Assembly (NCBI GenBank): GCA_013141055.1 | Contig: JABFRS010000001.1 | Span: 868,001 to 932,000 of the forward strand | Direction: 5' to 3' | Source: Cyclobacteriaceae bacterium | GTDB lineage: Bacteria > Bacteroidota > Bacteroidia > Cytophagales > Cyclobacteriaceae | Length of the DNA stretch: 64,000 nt | Part shown: one piece after another, positions 26,962-36,732 of the stretch | Position numbering within the stretch: position 1 is the first letter of the stretch | Layout: each line of letters starts with the position of its first letter | Notes under the pieces: model-generated | The model's input: only the letters and a program-made list of their open reading frames with translations | Told to the model about the DNA's origin: nothing | Database searches by the model: none | Made by a program: the position numbers and the translations under genes

Positions 26962-28191
26962 ATGCCCAACACACCTCTTGATTCCAAGGTCATCCGCAAA
27001 AAATTCCCATCGCTGGAGCGTAAGCATAACGGCAAGCCTCTGATTTATATAGACGGTCCTGCCGGTACGCAGGTTCCGGGAAGTGTAATTGATAGCATGG
27101 TCCACTATTATGAAAATTCCAATGCCAATACGCATGGGGCATTTATCACCACTCGTGAAACAGACACTGTCGTCAGCAATGCCCGTGAGTCTATGGCAAC
27201 ATTGCTGAATGCTGAAGGGAAGCAAACAATTTCTCTTGGACAGAATATGACGACATTGAATTTTGCACTTGCCCGGGCTATGTCAAAGTTCCTCCACCCT
27301 GGTGATGAAGTTTTAATAACTCAACTCGATCACGAAGCCAATCGTGGACCCTGGCTTACGCTAAGAGATTCAGGAATCAATGTTCGTGAGATCAAACTTC
27401 TTTCAAATGGTACACTGGACTACGAAGACTTCTCTTCAAAAATGAATGAGAATACAAGGTTGGTTTGCATGGGCATGTCTTCCAATTGTATTGGCACTGT
27501 TAATAATTTTAAGCTTGCCCGCGAACTCACCTATCGTTATAATGCATGGCTGATGCTGGATGCTGTTCACTATGCACCCCACTTCCCGATTGATGTTCAG
27601 ACGATTGGTTGTGATTTTTTGATTTGCTCTGCATATAAATTCTATGGTCCTCATGTCGGGATACTTTATAGTCGCCCGGGAAATCTTGACAGGCTGCCAA
27701 CAGAAAGATTAAGAACCACAGAACAAATGGCACCGTACAGTATTGAAACAGGAACATTAAATCATGCTGCTCTCGCAGGAGTATCTGCTGCAGTCGATTT
27801 TATTGCAAGTCTTGGCAAAGGAAGTTCACAACGCGAAAAAATTGTGAATGCTTATTCACTAATTGCACAGCATGAGCATGCCCTGGCAAGTCGTCTTTAT
27901 TCCGGTTTGAAAAAGATAAAGGGTGTGACAATGATTGGTCAGGATTTTTCATCCGATTCAAGAACTCCTACAGTTTCATTTACATTGAAAGGAAAAACGC
28001 CTGAGTTTGTCTGCAATCAGATTGCAGCGAAAAACATTTGTGCATGGGATGGGCATTTCTACGCCATCCGTGCAATGGAAGTACTGGGACTTGCAGAGGC
28101 CGGTGGAGTTACCCGAATGGGAATATCTGTTTACAATACCAAAGAGGAGATTGATTTTGTAATTGAAGCAGTCAAGAAGATAAAAGACTAA
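26962..28191 (+). CDS. Class V aminotransferase, cysteine-desulfurase-like without the active Cys
   Basis: A 409-residue PLP enzyme of fold type I. The PLP lysine is Lys226 (LICSAYKFYGPHVG). The protein resembles the cysteine-desulfurase-like TIGR01976 group. Where SufS has its catalytic Cys (GHHCA), this protein has 'GHFYAIR', so desulfurase activity is doubtful. It may be a lyase or transaminase. It lies six bases upstream of another class V enzyme, likely in the same operon, and is divergent from the amidohydrolase operon. Confidence 0.87.
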   Translation: MPNTPLDSKVIRKKFPSLERKHNGKPLIYIDGPAGTQVPGSVIDSMVHYYENSNANTHGAFITTRETDTVVSNARESMATLLNAEGKQTISLGQNMTTLNFALARAMSKFLHPGDEVLITQLDHEANRGPWLTLRDSGINVREIKLLSNGTLDYEDFSSKMNENTRLVCMGMSSNCIGTVNNFKLARELTYRYNAWLMLDAVHYAPHFPIDVQTIGCDFLICSAYKFYGPHVGILYSRPGNLDRLPTERLRTTEQMAPYSIETGTLNHAALAGVSAAVDFIASLGKGSSQREKIVNAYSLIAQHEHALASRLYSGLKKIKGVTMIGQDFSSDSRTPTVSFTLKGKTPEFVCNQIAAKNICAWDGHFYAIRAMEVLGLAEAGGVTRMGISVYNTKEEIDFVIEAVKKIKD

Positions 28192-28196
28192 AAATT

Positions 28197-29468
28197 ATGG
28201 ACAAAAGAGCATTTCTTAAAAGTGCCAGCATGATGGGATTAGGCGGCATTACATCTTTTGATGCATTGGAGAAATTAATCCGAAGTGTTATTCATCTTCC
28301 ATCGGAAGAGGTCGCTGAGGATGAAGATTTCTGGCTCGCGATCCGCGGTGGGTACAAGCTCAAAACCGACTACATCAATCTTGAGAATGGATACTACTGC
28401 ATCCTTCCGCAGGAGACCCTGGAAAATTTTATTCAGCATATCCGTGAAATCAATTTTCAGGGAGCGTATTACATGCGCACCGTACAGCATGAGAACAAAA
28501 AGAAGATGGCTGCAAAGCTCGCCGCTGTTGCTGGTTGTTCAACAGATGAGTTGATCATCACGCGCAACACAACCGAGTCCTTGGATATGGTCATCGGTGG
28601 ATTTAAATGGAAAGCAGGAGATGAAGCTGTTTTTGCCATCCAGGATTACGGAGCAATGCAGGACATGTTCAGATTGATGGAAAAGAAACATGGAGTCGTT
28701 AACAAAATAGTTTCAGTCCCCAATCACCCTAAATCTGATGAAGAGATTGTTGATCTCTATTCAAAAGCCATTACGCCAAAGACAAAACTCATGATGATCG
28801 CTCACATGATCAACATCACCGGACACATACTACCCGTTAGGAAGATCTGTGACATGGCACACAGTAAGGGCGTTCAGGTTATGGTCGATGGAGCTCATGC
28901 ATTTGCTCATATTAAGTTTTCCATTCCGGATCTGGGTTGCGACTACTATGCTGCGAGTTTGCATAAGTGGCTGAGCGTTCCGCTAGGTGCAGGAATTCTC
29001 TATGTGAAGAAAGAGAACATTGAAAAGATATGGCCGCTCCTGGCGGAAGGCGAAAGAAAAGAAGATGACATATCAAGATTAAATCATATTGGAACTCATC
29101 CTGTTCACACCGATCTGGCTATTGCAAATGCTATTGACTATTATCAGAAAATAGGTGCAGAAAGAAAAGAAGCTCGACTTCGTTACTTGCAGAACTACTG
29201 GACTTCAAAAGTCAGGAGCCTTCCCAACGTAGTTCTCAACACTCCGGAAGACCCCTCCCGCTCTTGTGCGATCGCCAACGTTGGAATAAAAGGAATGAAA
29301 CCCTCCATGCTGGCAGAGACCCTGTTAAATAAATATAAGATCTATACCGTTTCTATTGGAGATGGAGTAACGGGTAACGTACACGGATGCCGGATCACAC
29401 CGAATGTTTACACCACGACAAAGGAATTGGACGAGTTTGTAAAAGCAATTACCGAGCTGGCTGCTTAA
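28197..29468 (+). CDS. Class V aminotransferase with N-terminal export-like signal (isopenicillin-N-epimerase-like)
   Basis: A 423-residue PLP enzyme. Lys257 in 'AASLHKWLSVPLGAG' is the expected PLP anchor. The N terminus (DKRAFLKSASMMGLGG) resembles a Tat signal but with Lys-Arg rather than Arg-Arg. The central region is close to isopenicillin N epimerase-like and cysteine-desulfurase-like proteins; no active-site Cys loop is seen. The substrate is unknown. Exported PLP enzymes of this type are common in Bacteroidota. Its stop abuts the convergent TolC gene. Confidence 0.83.
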   Translation: MDKRAFLKSASMMGLGGITSFDALEKLIRSVIHLPSEEVAEDEDFWLAIRGGYKLKTDYINLENGYYCILPQETLENFIQHIREINFQGAYYMRTVQHENKKKMAAKLAAVAGCSTDELIITRNTTESLDMVIGGFKWKAGDEAVFAIQDYGAMQDMFRLMEKKHGVVNKIVSVPNHPKSDEEIVDLYSKAITPKTKLMMIAHMINITGHILPVRKICDMAHSKGVQVMVDGAHAFAHIKFSIPDLGCDYYAASLHKWLSVPLGAGILYVKKENIEKIWPLLAEGERKEDDISRLNHIGTHPVHTDLAIANAIDYYQKIGAERKEARLRYLQNYWTSKVRSLPNVVLNTPEDPSRSCAIANVGIKGMKPSMLAETLLNKYKIYTVSIGDGVTGNVHGCRITPNVYTTTKELDEFVKAITELAA

Positions 29469-30821
29469 TCAATTCCCGAGATAGAAATCGATCACTTTCT
29501 TTTGCAGGAATAAGCTGATAGCAGCCTGTGCACGATTCTGTTTCGCCAAGAGTAAATTATTCTGAGCATTTGACAGTTCGATAAAGTTAGCGGCTCCCAC
29601 TGAGTACCGGCCGTTCAATGTTTCAAAAGCCTGCGTGGCAGCAATAAGTCCTTTCTCAGAGGTTTCTGTTTGCTGAAGCGCCGTCCGGTAGTTTCCAAGA
29701 GCTTGACGTATCTCTGAAACGATTTGAAGATTAACATTCTCATAGTCAATTCGGGCGTTGTTTGCATTCACTCTTGCATAAGCAACATTTGATTTCGTAG
29801 TGTACTTGTCAAAAATATTCCACCCGACATTCAGTGCCATGATGCCATAAAGCTGATCCCCTAATTGCGTTCCAAATGAACGTTGGTCAGCTGGTAAACT
29901 ATTTACGTTTCCGATATAAAGCTTTGAAAAATTTGCCGCCACACCATATGCTCCTGCACTCATTGAAACCCTTGGAAGATATCCGCTCTTGCTTCTCCGG
30001 ATATTCCATATTGCTGCCTCCTGATTGCGCTGGGAAGATTTCAGATCCACCCGTTGCTCCTGAGCAAGTCTTATCAATGTTTGTTCATTGGTAAAGGCAT
30101 CGTTCAATGGACTTTCATCGATGATCATTCCGGAAAATTCATAGGTCTTAGAGGGATCCAATCTGAGTCGTTGAAGCAAAAGTATCCTGTCGATGTTCAG
30201 CTTGTTAATGGAGTTGGTAAGAAACTGCTGGTCGAGGCTTGTCTGGGATTGCTGCTGATAGAGATCAGACTTAGGTCTTCTTCCGACATTCACCAATTCC
30301 GTCAGTTGATTCTCCCGCTTCTGCGAAGTTTGAAAGTTCTGTTCCGCGAAAGCGACAATCTCTTTATCCAGCACCACCTGCAAATATGCCTGAGTAATGT
30401 CCAGCCTGATCTGTTGCTGTGCCCTTGTCAGTGACAACTCTGCTATCTCCTTGGTAAGCAAAGCAGCTTTCAACGCTGAGCGGTTGGCATACCCATTATA
30501 AATATTGATACTGCTAACAATCTGATAATTGATATTGGTCCGTTGTGAATTTACCAGAGTTGGAGCAGTGACTGTCAATAAATTATTCCCACCTGTATAA
30601 GAATAAGTTCCTCCCAAAACCGCATCGGGTAAAAACTGGCCATGTGCGGCTAATACCTGAGCTCCCGTTTGTTCAACAGCGTTCATTCCTTTCAAAACTG
30701 CCGTGGAGTTTGTCAACGCAATTTGAATGGACTCTTCAAATGTCAGCGTACGCAAACTATCCTGAGCAGTAGCATGGATGGATACAAGAAGAAAAACAAA
30801 AAAGAAAGATCGCACAGTCAT
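29469..30821 (-). CDS. TolC-family outer-membrane efflux protein
   Basis: A 450-residue outer-membrane channel of RND or type I systems. The Met at 30821 (MTVRSFFFVFLLVSIHATAQ) starts a signal peptide; in-frame Met further upstream overlaps the adaptor gene. Two OEP repeats are visible as long amphipathic coiled-coil stretches ('LTFEESIQIALTNSTAV', 'ANFIELSNAQNNLLLAKQN'). It is the last gene of a tripartite efflux operon, four bases after the adaptor. Confidence 0.92.
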   Translation of the reverse strand: MTVRSFFFVFLLVSIHATAQDSLRTLTFEESIQIALTNSTAVLKGMNAVEQTGAQVLAAHGQFLPDAVLGGTYSYTGGNNLLTVTAPTLVNSQRTNINYQIVSSINIYNGYANRSALKAALLTKEIAELSLTRAQQQIRLDITQAYLQVVLDKEIVAFAEQNFQTSQKRENQLTELVNVGRRPKSDLYQQQSQTSLDQQFLTNSINKLNIDRILLLQRLRLDPSKTYEFSGMIIDESPLNDAFTNEQTLIRLAQEQRVDLKSSQRNQEAAIWNIRRSKSGYLPRVSMSAGAYGVAANFSKLYIGNVNSLPADQRSFGTQLGDQLYGIMALNVGWNIFDKYTTKSNVAYARVNANNARIDYENVNLQIVSEIRQALGNYRTALQQTETSEKGLIAATQAFETLNGRYSVGAANFIELSNAQNNLLLAKQNRAQAAISLFLQKKVIDFYLGN

Positions 30822-30825
30822 CACA

Positions 30826-31935
30826 TCACGGTTTAATGATAACTTTTTGCCCTTCTTCAAGACTGTCGCCAATGTTCAAAGCAATGGTTTCTTTGTCTGT
30901 AACACCTTCCAGCACGGTAATTTTGTCGCCCGTGTTCTCCCCTATTTTAACAGATTGAAAATGAATAGCATTATCAGCGTTGAGTGTTGCCACAAAATAT
31001 TTTCCATCCTTTATGATCAAAGCTTCACGGGGCATCTGAAGTTTCGGTGCACCGGGTGATTGAATTCTTATCTGAACAAAGCTTCCAGGAATGACTTTAC
31101 TGTCCTTATTATCAAGATCGATTTCTGTCAGCATCATTTTGGTTTTGGAGTCAAGCTCACCGGAGATGCGCGTTACCGTGGCGGATATTTTCTCTGTTGC
31201 ATTTTCAAAAAGAACCACCTCCACCGGATAGCCCACTTTAATATAGGATGCGTCTTTCTGCTCGACATAGACATAAATCCTTACTTTATCCAACTGAGAT
31301 ATCATTACTACCGGCAAAGCACCTGATGACGCATTGGTAGCGTTCTGCAGCAATGCACCAGCATCAGCATAACGGGCAGTGACGGTTCCGGAAAACGGAG
31401 CACGAAGGGTTCTGTATTCCTTTTGCTCAGTAATTGATCTTAACCTCGCCTCTGACATTCTCAATGCAGTTTCGGATTGTTCCTTTTCCTGAGAGGATAT
31501 GAAATTTTTCTCCAGCAGCGACTGATCGCGACTTAGTATCTTCTTTTTGTTCTCAACATCCGCAGCAATTGAATTATACTCCTGATCAATTTCCGGCGCA
31601 ATGATCGTAGCAATCACCTGACCTTTGGTGACAACATCACCTTTATCAACATTTATCCTATCCATGTATCCGCTGGTACGGGCATATAAAGTCACAGATT
31701 GAAAAGGCCTTACTTCACCAAGCAGCGTAAACTCTCTGCCACCTTTGGACAGGGCTGCCTTTGTAACTTTTACAGTAGGACCTGCCAGAACTTTTGCCTC
31801 CCGAACTTCACGCTCCGCGGCAATACCCATCCTTTGCTTGAAGAATAAAAGAACCACTCCTGCAGCAATCAGGATCAATAGCGCCAATCCGCCAATAATA
31901 ATTTTTCGTGAAGATGTTTCCGTTGATTGTTCCAT
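30826..31935 (-). CDS. RND efflux periplasmic adaptor subunit (membrane fusion protein)
   Basis: A 369-residue adaptor. An N-terminal membrane anchor ('IIIGGLALLILIAAGVVLLF') is followed by a lipoyl-like half ('VRPFQSVTLYARTSGYMDRI'), an alpha-hairpin of about 70 residues, the second lipoyl half ('YRTLRAPFSGTVTARYADAG'), and beta-barrel and membrane-proximal domains. It links the RND pump to the TolC-like channel. It is 12 bases downstream of the pump gene. Confidence 0.93.
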   Translation of the reverse strand: MEQSTETSSRKIIIGGLALLILIAAGVVLLFFKQRMGIAAEREVREAKVLAGPTVKVTKAALSKGGREFTLLGEVRPFQSVTLYARTSGYMDRINVDKGDVVTKGQVIATIIAPEIDQEYNSIAADVENKKKILSRDQSLLEKNFISSQEKEQSETALRMSEARLRSITEQKEYRTLRAPFSGTVTARYADAGALLQNATNASSGALPVVMISQLDKVRIYVYVEQKDASYIKVGYPVEVVLFENATEKISATVTRISGELDSKTKMMLTEIDLDNKDSKVIPGSFVQIRIQSPGAPKLQMPREALIIKDGKYFVATLNADNAIHFQSVKIGENTGDKITVLEGVTDKETIALNIGDSLEEGQKVIIKP

Positions 31936-31947
31936 AACAAAATACTT

Positions 31948-34900
31948 TTACTGCTCCGCTCCCTTAGACTCTTCGTCAAATTTTAAATCCAATGTATGTA
32001 TCGGAGGCTCCTGCGTACGCAAAATCGAATACACAACAGGAACCACAAAAAGTGTAACGACTGTAGCCACAAGCAACCCTCCTATTACTGCGCGACCTAA
32101 CGGCGCATTTTGCTCACCACCCGTTCCTGATCCAATTGCCATCGGAATCATCCCCAACACCATCGCAATGGCTGTCATGAGCACAGGACGCAATCTTGTT
32201 TTACCTGCTTCCAATGCTGCATCGAATGCTGATATACTTGAATTCAATCGTATCTCGTTTGCAAAACTTACCAACAGGATCGAATTGGAAACAGCTATTC
32301 CAATAGCAACAATGGAACCCATCAGCGATACTACATTGATCGTCGTTCCTGTTATTGCCAGCATCCACAAAATACCAACAAATGCACCCGGAACCGCAAT
32401 CATTATGATGAATGGATCCAGCCACGATTGAAAAAGAACAACCATCAGCAGATAGACCAATGCAATGGCAAGCACCATTCCCAGTCCCAGCGTGCGGAAC
32501 GAGTTATTCATTTCCTGGCTTTGTCCCCGAACGGATATTTTCATTCCGGCAGGGAGATCTTTTAGCTCATCGATCTTCGCCTGAATTTCAGATGAGACCG
32601 AACCGAGATCACGTCCATCAACGTTGCAATTGATATCAATTACTCTTGCCACCGTGTAATGACTGATAATATTAAACCTGCTCTCTGTTGACAACGTCGA
32701 GATATTCCCCAATGATTGTGTCTGCGACATGGGGACATCCAATAAGCCACGCGGACTGTTTCTGGTAATAGGTGTGTTGGCTGAATTAATGGGCGATGCC
32801 ATCAATCTTTCTACTGAATTCAGCTTAGCCATCGGTACCTTTACTGCCACAGGATAATTGACATTATTGGAGGGGTTGATAAAAAATGATGGAGAAACCA
32901 GTGAACTTGAGGACAGTGATATCAGCATGTCATTGGCAACATCCCTTTGGGTAAGACCTAATTGAGCCGCACGCACACGATCCACATTCAACTTCAGAGT
33001 AGGATAATCCAATACCTGCCGGATATTAACGTCCTGCGTGCCGGGAATCTTCATCACTTCATCACGAAGCTTTCGCGCGTACTGATATGCGACAACATAG
33101 TTAGGAAACTGTACCTGAATATTAATTGGTGATGATAATCCGAAATTCAGAACCTGAGTGACAATATCCGCTGACTGAAAATAAACAACGCATCCAGGGA
33201 AGTTGACACTAAAGTCATCACGGATTTTCTGCATGTACTCGCGCGTTGGCTTGTGGCCTTCTTTTAAAGAGATAAGAATGTCAGCGTCCATTCCGCTTGA
33301 ATTATCTGTGCTCACAAAAGCCGTATTAACAGAAGACGGCTGGCCGATCATGTCATTGATCGCCTGAAGTTCGTCAGCAGGAATGATCTGTTGAATGCGG
33401 TCTTCTGCCTGATCAACAAGTTTTTCGGTTTCTTCAATCCTTGTTCCTGAAGGTGCCCTGAAATGGAGCTTCATCAAACCCGTATCGGTTGATGGAAAGA
33501 AATCCGTACCCACGACAAATAACAAACCAGATGAAAATACCAGGATAAGAATCGCGACGGTCAGCGTAAATCTTTTGTTGATCAACATGCTGTGGAGCAG
33601 TCTTCCATAACTTTCCCTGAACCGATCGAATCCTTTATCTCTCCATGCATTAAAGCGCTGTGAAAATTTCGGCTTTGTATGACCAGGTGCCAATGTATCA
33701 TGATGAAGATGCTCGTGTTCCATGAACATCCGTGAAAGCGTTACCACCAATGTGCGTGACAACACATAGGAAGCAAGCATTGCCAGCACAACGGACAAGG
33801 CCATAGGTGTAAACAGGAATCGCGATGGACCTGTGAGCAGAATAACTGGGAAGAATACAATGCAAATAGCCAGAGTAGCCATCAATGCCGGAACAGAAAT
33901 CTCGCGTGCTCCATCGAGGATTGCTACTGTTAAAGGTTTACCCAATAGTCTGTTCCTGTGAATATTTTCAACCGTAACCGTGGCATCGTCCACCAGCATA
34001 CCAATGGCAAGGGAAAGGCCTCCCAAGGTCATGATGTTAATTGAGTTTCCAGTAAGGTTTAATCCTATGATGGAAACGAGGATTGCCAGTGGTATCGAAG
34101 TACAAACAATGATCACACTTCTCCAGCTTCCAAGGAAAAACAATATCATAAGTGACACAAGAACAGAGGCTGCTACTCCTTCGTGTAAAACGCTCTCAAT
34201 AGAATTTTTTACAAAGACAGATTGATCAAAGTCAACCTGCATGTCCAGTCCTTCCGGAGCAACCTCTTTAATAGAGGGAATGATGTCTCGCGCCGCTTCC
34301 ACCACGGCAAGAGTAGAAGCGTTTGATTTCTTTAAGATCGTGAGATAAGTTGCCCGGTTACGATTTACCCTTACAATATTCGTCTGATCCGCAAAGCTGT
34401 CGGATACTTTTGCAACATCCCCAAGCCTGACAGGAATTCCGTTGACAATCTTTACAGGAATATCTCCAAATTGTTCAATCGTCTCAGCACTTGAATTAAG
34501 AGCAACATTATATTCCGTACCTCCGATTCGTGCTGTTCCAGCGGGGATAATCACATTGGAAGCCTGAATAGCAGCGAGCACGTCTGATGGAGATAGACCT
34601 TTTGCTCCCAACGCAACAGGATCAACATCTACTATGATCATACGGGTTTTACCGCCATACGGCCATGGTGTTGATAATCCCGGAATTGTAAAAAGTCTTA
34701 GTCGGATAAAATTCAGACCGTAATCATACATGCGATCTTCTGTCAGTGTTTTACTGCTGAGAGTAAGCTGCGCTACCGGGAGATTGGAAGCATTGAACTG
34801 CAAAATTCCAGGTGGCTGCATTCCTGGAGGCATGTTTCGAACGGAAGTATTTGACACTGCAGTCATCTGGGCAATGGCAGCACCGATGTCTGTTCCCTGT

Positions 34901-35190
34901 TGAAAATAAACTTTAAGATAGGCTATGCCCGGATAGGATTGTGATTCAATTCGCTCCACTCTATTGACAGTTGTTGATATTCCTCTTTCACTGATGAGTG
35001 TGACGCGCTTCTCAACTTCGTCGGCAGAAAGTCCAGGGTAAGACCACACCATAGCAACTACAGGAATGTCAATAACCGGGAAGATATCGACCAGCATCCT
35101 GCGGATGGAAAGCACTCCCATGATGAGAATAAAAAAGGCCAATACGCCGATAGTATAGGGTCTGCGTAAAGCCAGTCGTACGATCCACAT
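31948..35190 (-). CDS. RND multidrug/cation efflux transporter, inner-membrane pump
   Basis: A 1080-residue proton-driven pump of the AcrB/CzcA superfamily. Twelve membrane segments and two large periplasmic loops are recognisable. The TM4 proton relay pair is seen in 'LAIGMLVDDATVTVENIHRN'. Lack of a CzcA-type heavy-metal motif and the 'FFPSTDTGLMKLHFRAPSGT' loop favour hydrophobe/amphiphile efflux, but the substrate cannot be settled. It is the first gene of the pump-adaptor-channel operon. No regulator is adjacent. Confidence 0.94.
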   Translation of the reverse strand: MWIVRLALRRPYTIGVLAFFILIMGVLSIRRMLVDIFPVIDIPVVAMVWSYPGLSADEVEKRVTLISERGISTTVNRVERIESQSYPGIAYLKVYFQQGTDIGAAIAQMTAVSNTSVRNMPPGMQPPGILQFNASNLPVAQLTLSSKTLTEDRMYDYGLNFIRLRLFTIPGLSTPWPYGGKTRMIIVDVDPVALGAKGLSPSDVLAAIQASNVIIPAGTARIGGTEYNVALNSSAETIEQFGDIPVKIVNGIPVRLGDVAKVSDSFADQTNIVRVNRNRATYLTILKKSNASTLAVVEAARDIIPSIKEVAPEGLDMQVDFDQSVFVKNSIESVLHEGVAASVLVSLMILFFLGSWRSVIIVCTSIPLAILVSIIGLNLTGNSINIMTLGGLSLAIGMLVDDATVTVENIHRNRLLGKPLTVAILDGAREISVPALMATLAICIVFFPVILLTGPSRFLFTPMALSVVLAMLASYVLSRTLVVTLSRMFMEHEHLHHDTLAPGHTKPKFSQRFNAWRDKGFDRFRESYGRLLHSMLINKRFTLTVAILILVFSSGLLFVVGTDFFPSTDTGLMKLHFRAPSGTRIEETEKLVDQAEDRIQQIIPADELQAINDMIGQPSSVNTAFVSTDNSSGMDADILISLKEGHKPTREYMQKIRDDFSVNFPGCVVYFQSADIVTQVLNFGLSSPINIQVQFPNYVVAYQYARKLRDEVMKIPGTQDVNIRQVLDYPTLKLNVDRVRAAQLGLTQRDVANDMLISLSSSSLVSPSFFINPSNNVNYPVAVKVPMAKLNSVERLMASPINSANTPITRNSPRGLLDVPMSQTQSLGNISTLSTESRFNIISHYTVARVIDINCNVDGRDLGSVSSEIQAKIDELKDLPAGMKISVRGQSQEMNNSFRTLGLGMVLAIALVYLLMVVLFQSWLDPFIIMIAVPGAFVGILWMLAITGTTINVVSLMGSIVAIGIAVSNSILLVSFANEIRLNSSISAFDAALEAGKTRLRPVLMTAIAMVLGMIPMAIGSGTGGEQNAPLGRAVIGGLLVATVVTLFVVPVVYSILRTQEPPIHTLDLKFDEESKGAEQ

Positions 35191-35431
35191 ATTTGCTAGA
35201 CTATGCTGGTTTGCAAAATATCCTCACCTGTAGGGTGACAGAAGGGACAAATGAAATGGTAAAAGAACGCCAGAACAAGCCCTTCTCCTTCTAATTTTAT
35301 AAGCGGTTATTGAAAACGGTTGCTGACTGGTTTCCGAGTATATAATTACACATTCAAGAACCTTAAACTATCTTAATTTCTTCAGGAATACTTTTTGTTG
35401 CCTGCTCTACTGAATCAAATATTACAATCAT

Positions 35432-36049
35432 ATGAGAACGAATTATCCATCGCTCGGCATAAGAAACCGTAGCAGACATGATTATGGTGAATGGGGAAAT
35501 GGAAGTTTTACCCAGAACACCTCACAACGTGAATTCGATCGCGTGAACTCAAATTACGACAGGAACGAACAGGATAGTATTTATAATGAATCATCTGACA
35601 AGAGGCGTACACGGTATGACGTTGATCAGGATGAGAAACCAACCTGGGGACGTACTAATAATGAAGCATATATCTGGGAAAATTCCGGAAGACAGGAACA
35701 TCACAATACCTCCCGCTGGCCGGAATCCAATGAAGGATTGCATCGTGGAAAAGGTCCTAAAGGATATAAGCGTACCGACGAACGAATTCAGGAAGATATC
35801 CATGATCGCCTTACGTACGACAATTTTGTTGACGCTTCCAATATTGAAGTGTCAGTTAAAGCCGGGGAAGTAACATTAACCGGGACAGTTGCTGAAAGAT
35901 CAGAAAAACGAAGGGCAGAAGATCTTGCCGAACAGGTTTCAGGTGTCATTCATCTTGAGAATCGTCTTCGGGTAGATAGTAGCTTTAATCAATCCGATAA
36001 AAATGAATCAGAGCATCACTATAAATCTCTGATAAGATCCCATCATTAA
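35432..36049 (+). CDS. BON-domain protein
   Basis: A 205-residue protein. The first 110 residues are highly polar, rich in Asn, Arg, Asp, Tyr and Gly, and probably disordered. From about residue 115 ('KRTDERIQEDIHDRLTYD') to 190 there is a BON domain ('VSVKAGEVTLTGTVAERSEK', 'GVIHLENRLRV'), a fold that binds membranes or small ligands. No signal peptide is seen. Such proteins are often induced by osmotic or envelope stress. It is followed by a strong terminator and so is transcribed alone. Confidence 0.85.
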   Translation: MRTNYPSLGIRNRSRHDYGEWGNGSFTQNTSQREFDRVNSNYDRNEQDSIYNESSDKRRTRYDVDQDEKPTWGRTNNEAYIWENSGRQEHHNTSRWPESNEGLHRGKGPKGYKRTDERIQEDIHDRLTYDNFVDASNIEVSVKAGEVTLTGTVAERSEKRRAEDLAEQVSGVIHLENRLRVDSSFNQSDKNESEHHYKSLIRSHH

Positions 36050-36069
36050 TACGAATGTTGAGATTGAGA

Positions 36070-36102
36070 AGCCATCCTGCGTCATAGCAGGATGGCTTTT
36101 TT
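36070..36102 (+). terminator. Rho-independent terminator after the BON-domain gene
   Basis: A perfect 11-bp stem (AGCCATCCTGC / GCAGGATGGCT) with a six-base loop is followed by TTTTT, 20 bases past the stop codon. Confidence 0.88.
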
Positions 36103-36234
36103 GTGGAATCAATTTCGGGTTGAGGAGAAAAATCCACAGCGAAAAAATCATAGGGCCAGAATCTGAGGAAAATCGAATCATCCTATCCGGCATGATTATG
36201 AAGCCTTATATACCGAACTCAAAATCCCTCGCAT

Positions 36235-36705
36235 ATGGAACAGATTTCCCAAGTCCTATTCGCCCTTGATAAAATGGCAGACATCAATGATCAGCGCGTT
36301 AACCGCTACAAGCACCTTGCGGAAAAATCGAAGGATGTTGAATCAAAATTGTTCTTTATGCAATATGCTATACAGGCTCAAACCTTTACTGCTACCCTTA
36401 ACAAATGGAGAGTAGCGTATGGCGCAACACCTCATACACCTAAGAAAGGAAGTCTGATGTCTCAGGCATATTCACACTTTATGAAGGTTGTTTCACTTGG
36501 AAGCAAGGCTTTTGAATTGAGAGAATGTGAAGTGATGGAATCCAATGCTTTGAAGACCTATAGAACCGCTACAGCTCTGTCTTTCCTTCCTGTGGCAACG
36601 CTTCAGGATATCACAAGTCAAACAAATGAACTTGAAAAAGCACATTATACACTGAAGGCATTCCGTGAAAACGGTGCTCATCAGTGGCAGGCTGCTTTCG
36701 CTTAA
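36235..36705 (+). CDS. PA2169/DUF2383-like four-helix-bundle protein
   Basis: A 156-residue helical protein resembling the PA2169 (DUF2383) family, a ferritin-like helix-bundle group of unknown function. The family-like opening is 'LDKMADINDQRVNRYKHLAE', and long amphipathic helices follow throughout. The His/Glu ligands of true ferritins are not evident. Neighbouring BON protein and a short spacing suggest a stress-related group, as seen in other Bacteroidota; this is inference. Confidence 0.7.
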   Translation: MEQISQVLFALDKMADINDQRVNRYKHLAEKSKDVESKLFFMQYAIQAQTFTATLNKWRVAYGATPHTPKKGSLMSQAYSHFMKVVSLGSKAFELRECEVMESNALKTYRTATALSFLPVATLQDITSQTNELEKAHYTLKAFRENGAHQWQAAFA

Positions 36706-36732
36706 ACATTCCGGATTGATCCATTGCATTTT

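Noticed and set aside
31745-32431. 228-codon open frame on the plus strand opposite the RND adaptor and pump genes
   Set aside because: It is antisense to two clear genes, including their junction, and its composition mirrors their codons. There is no sign of a real protein.
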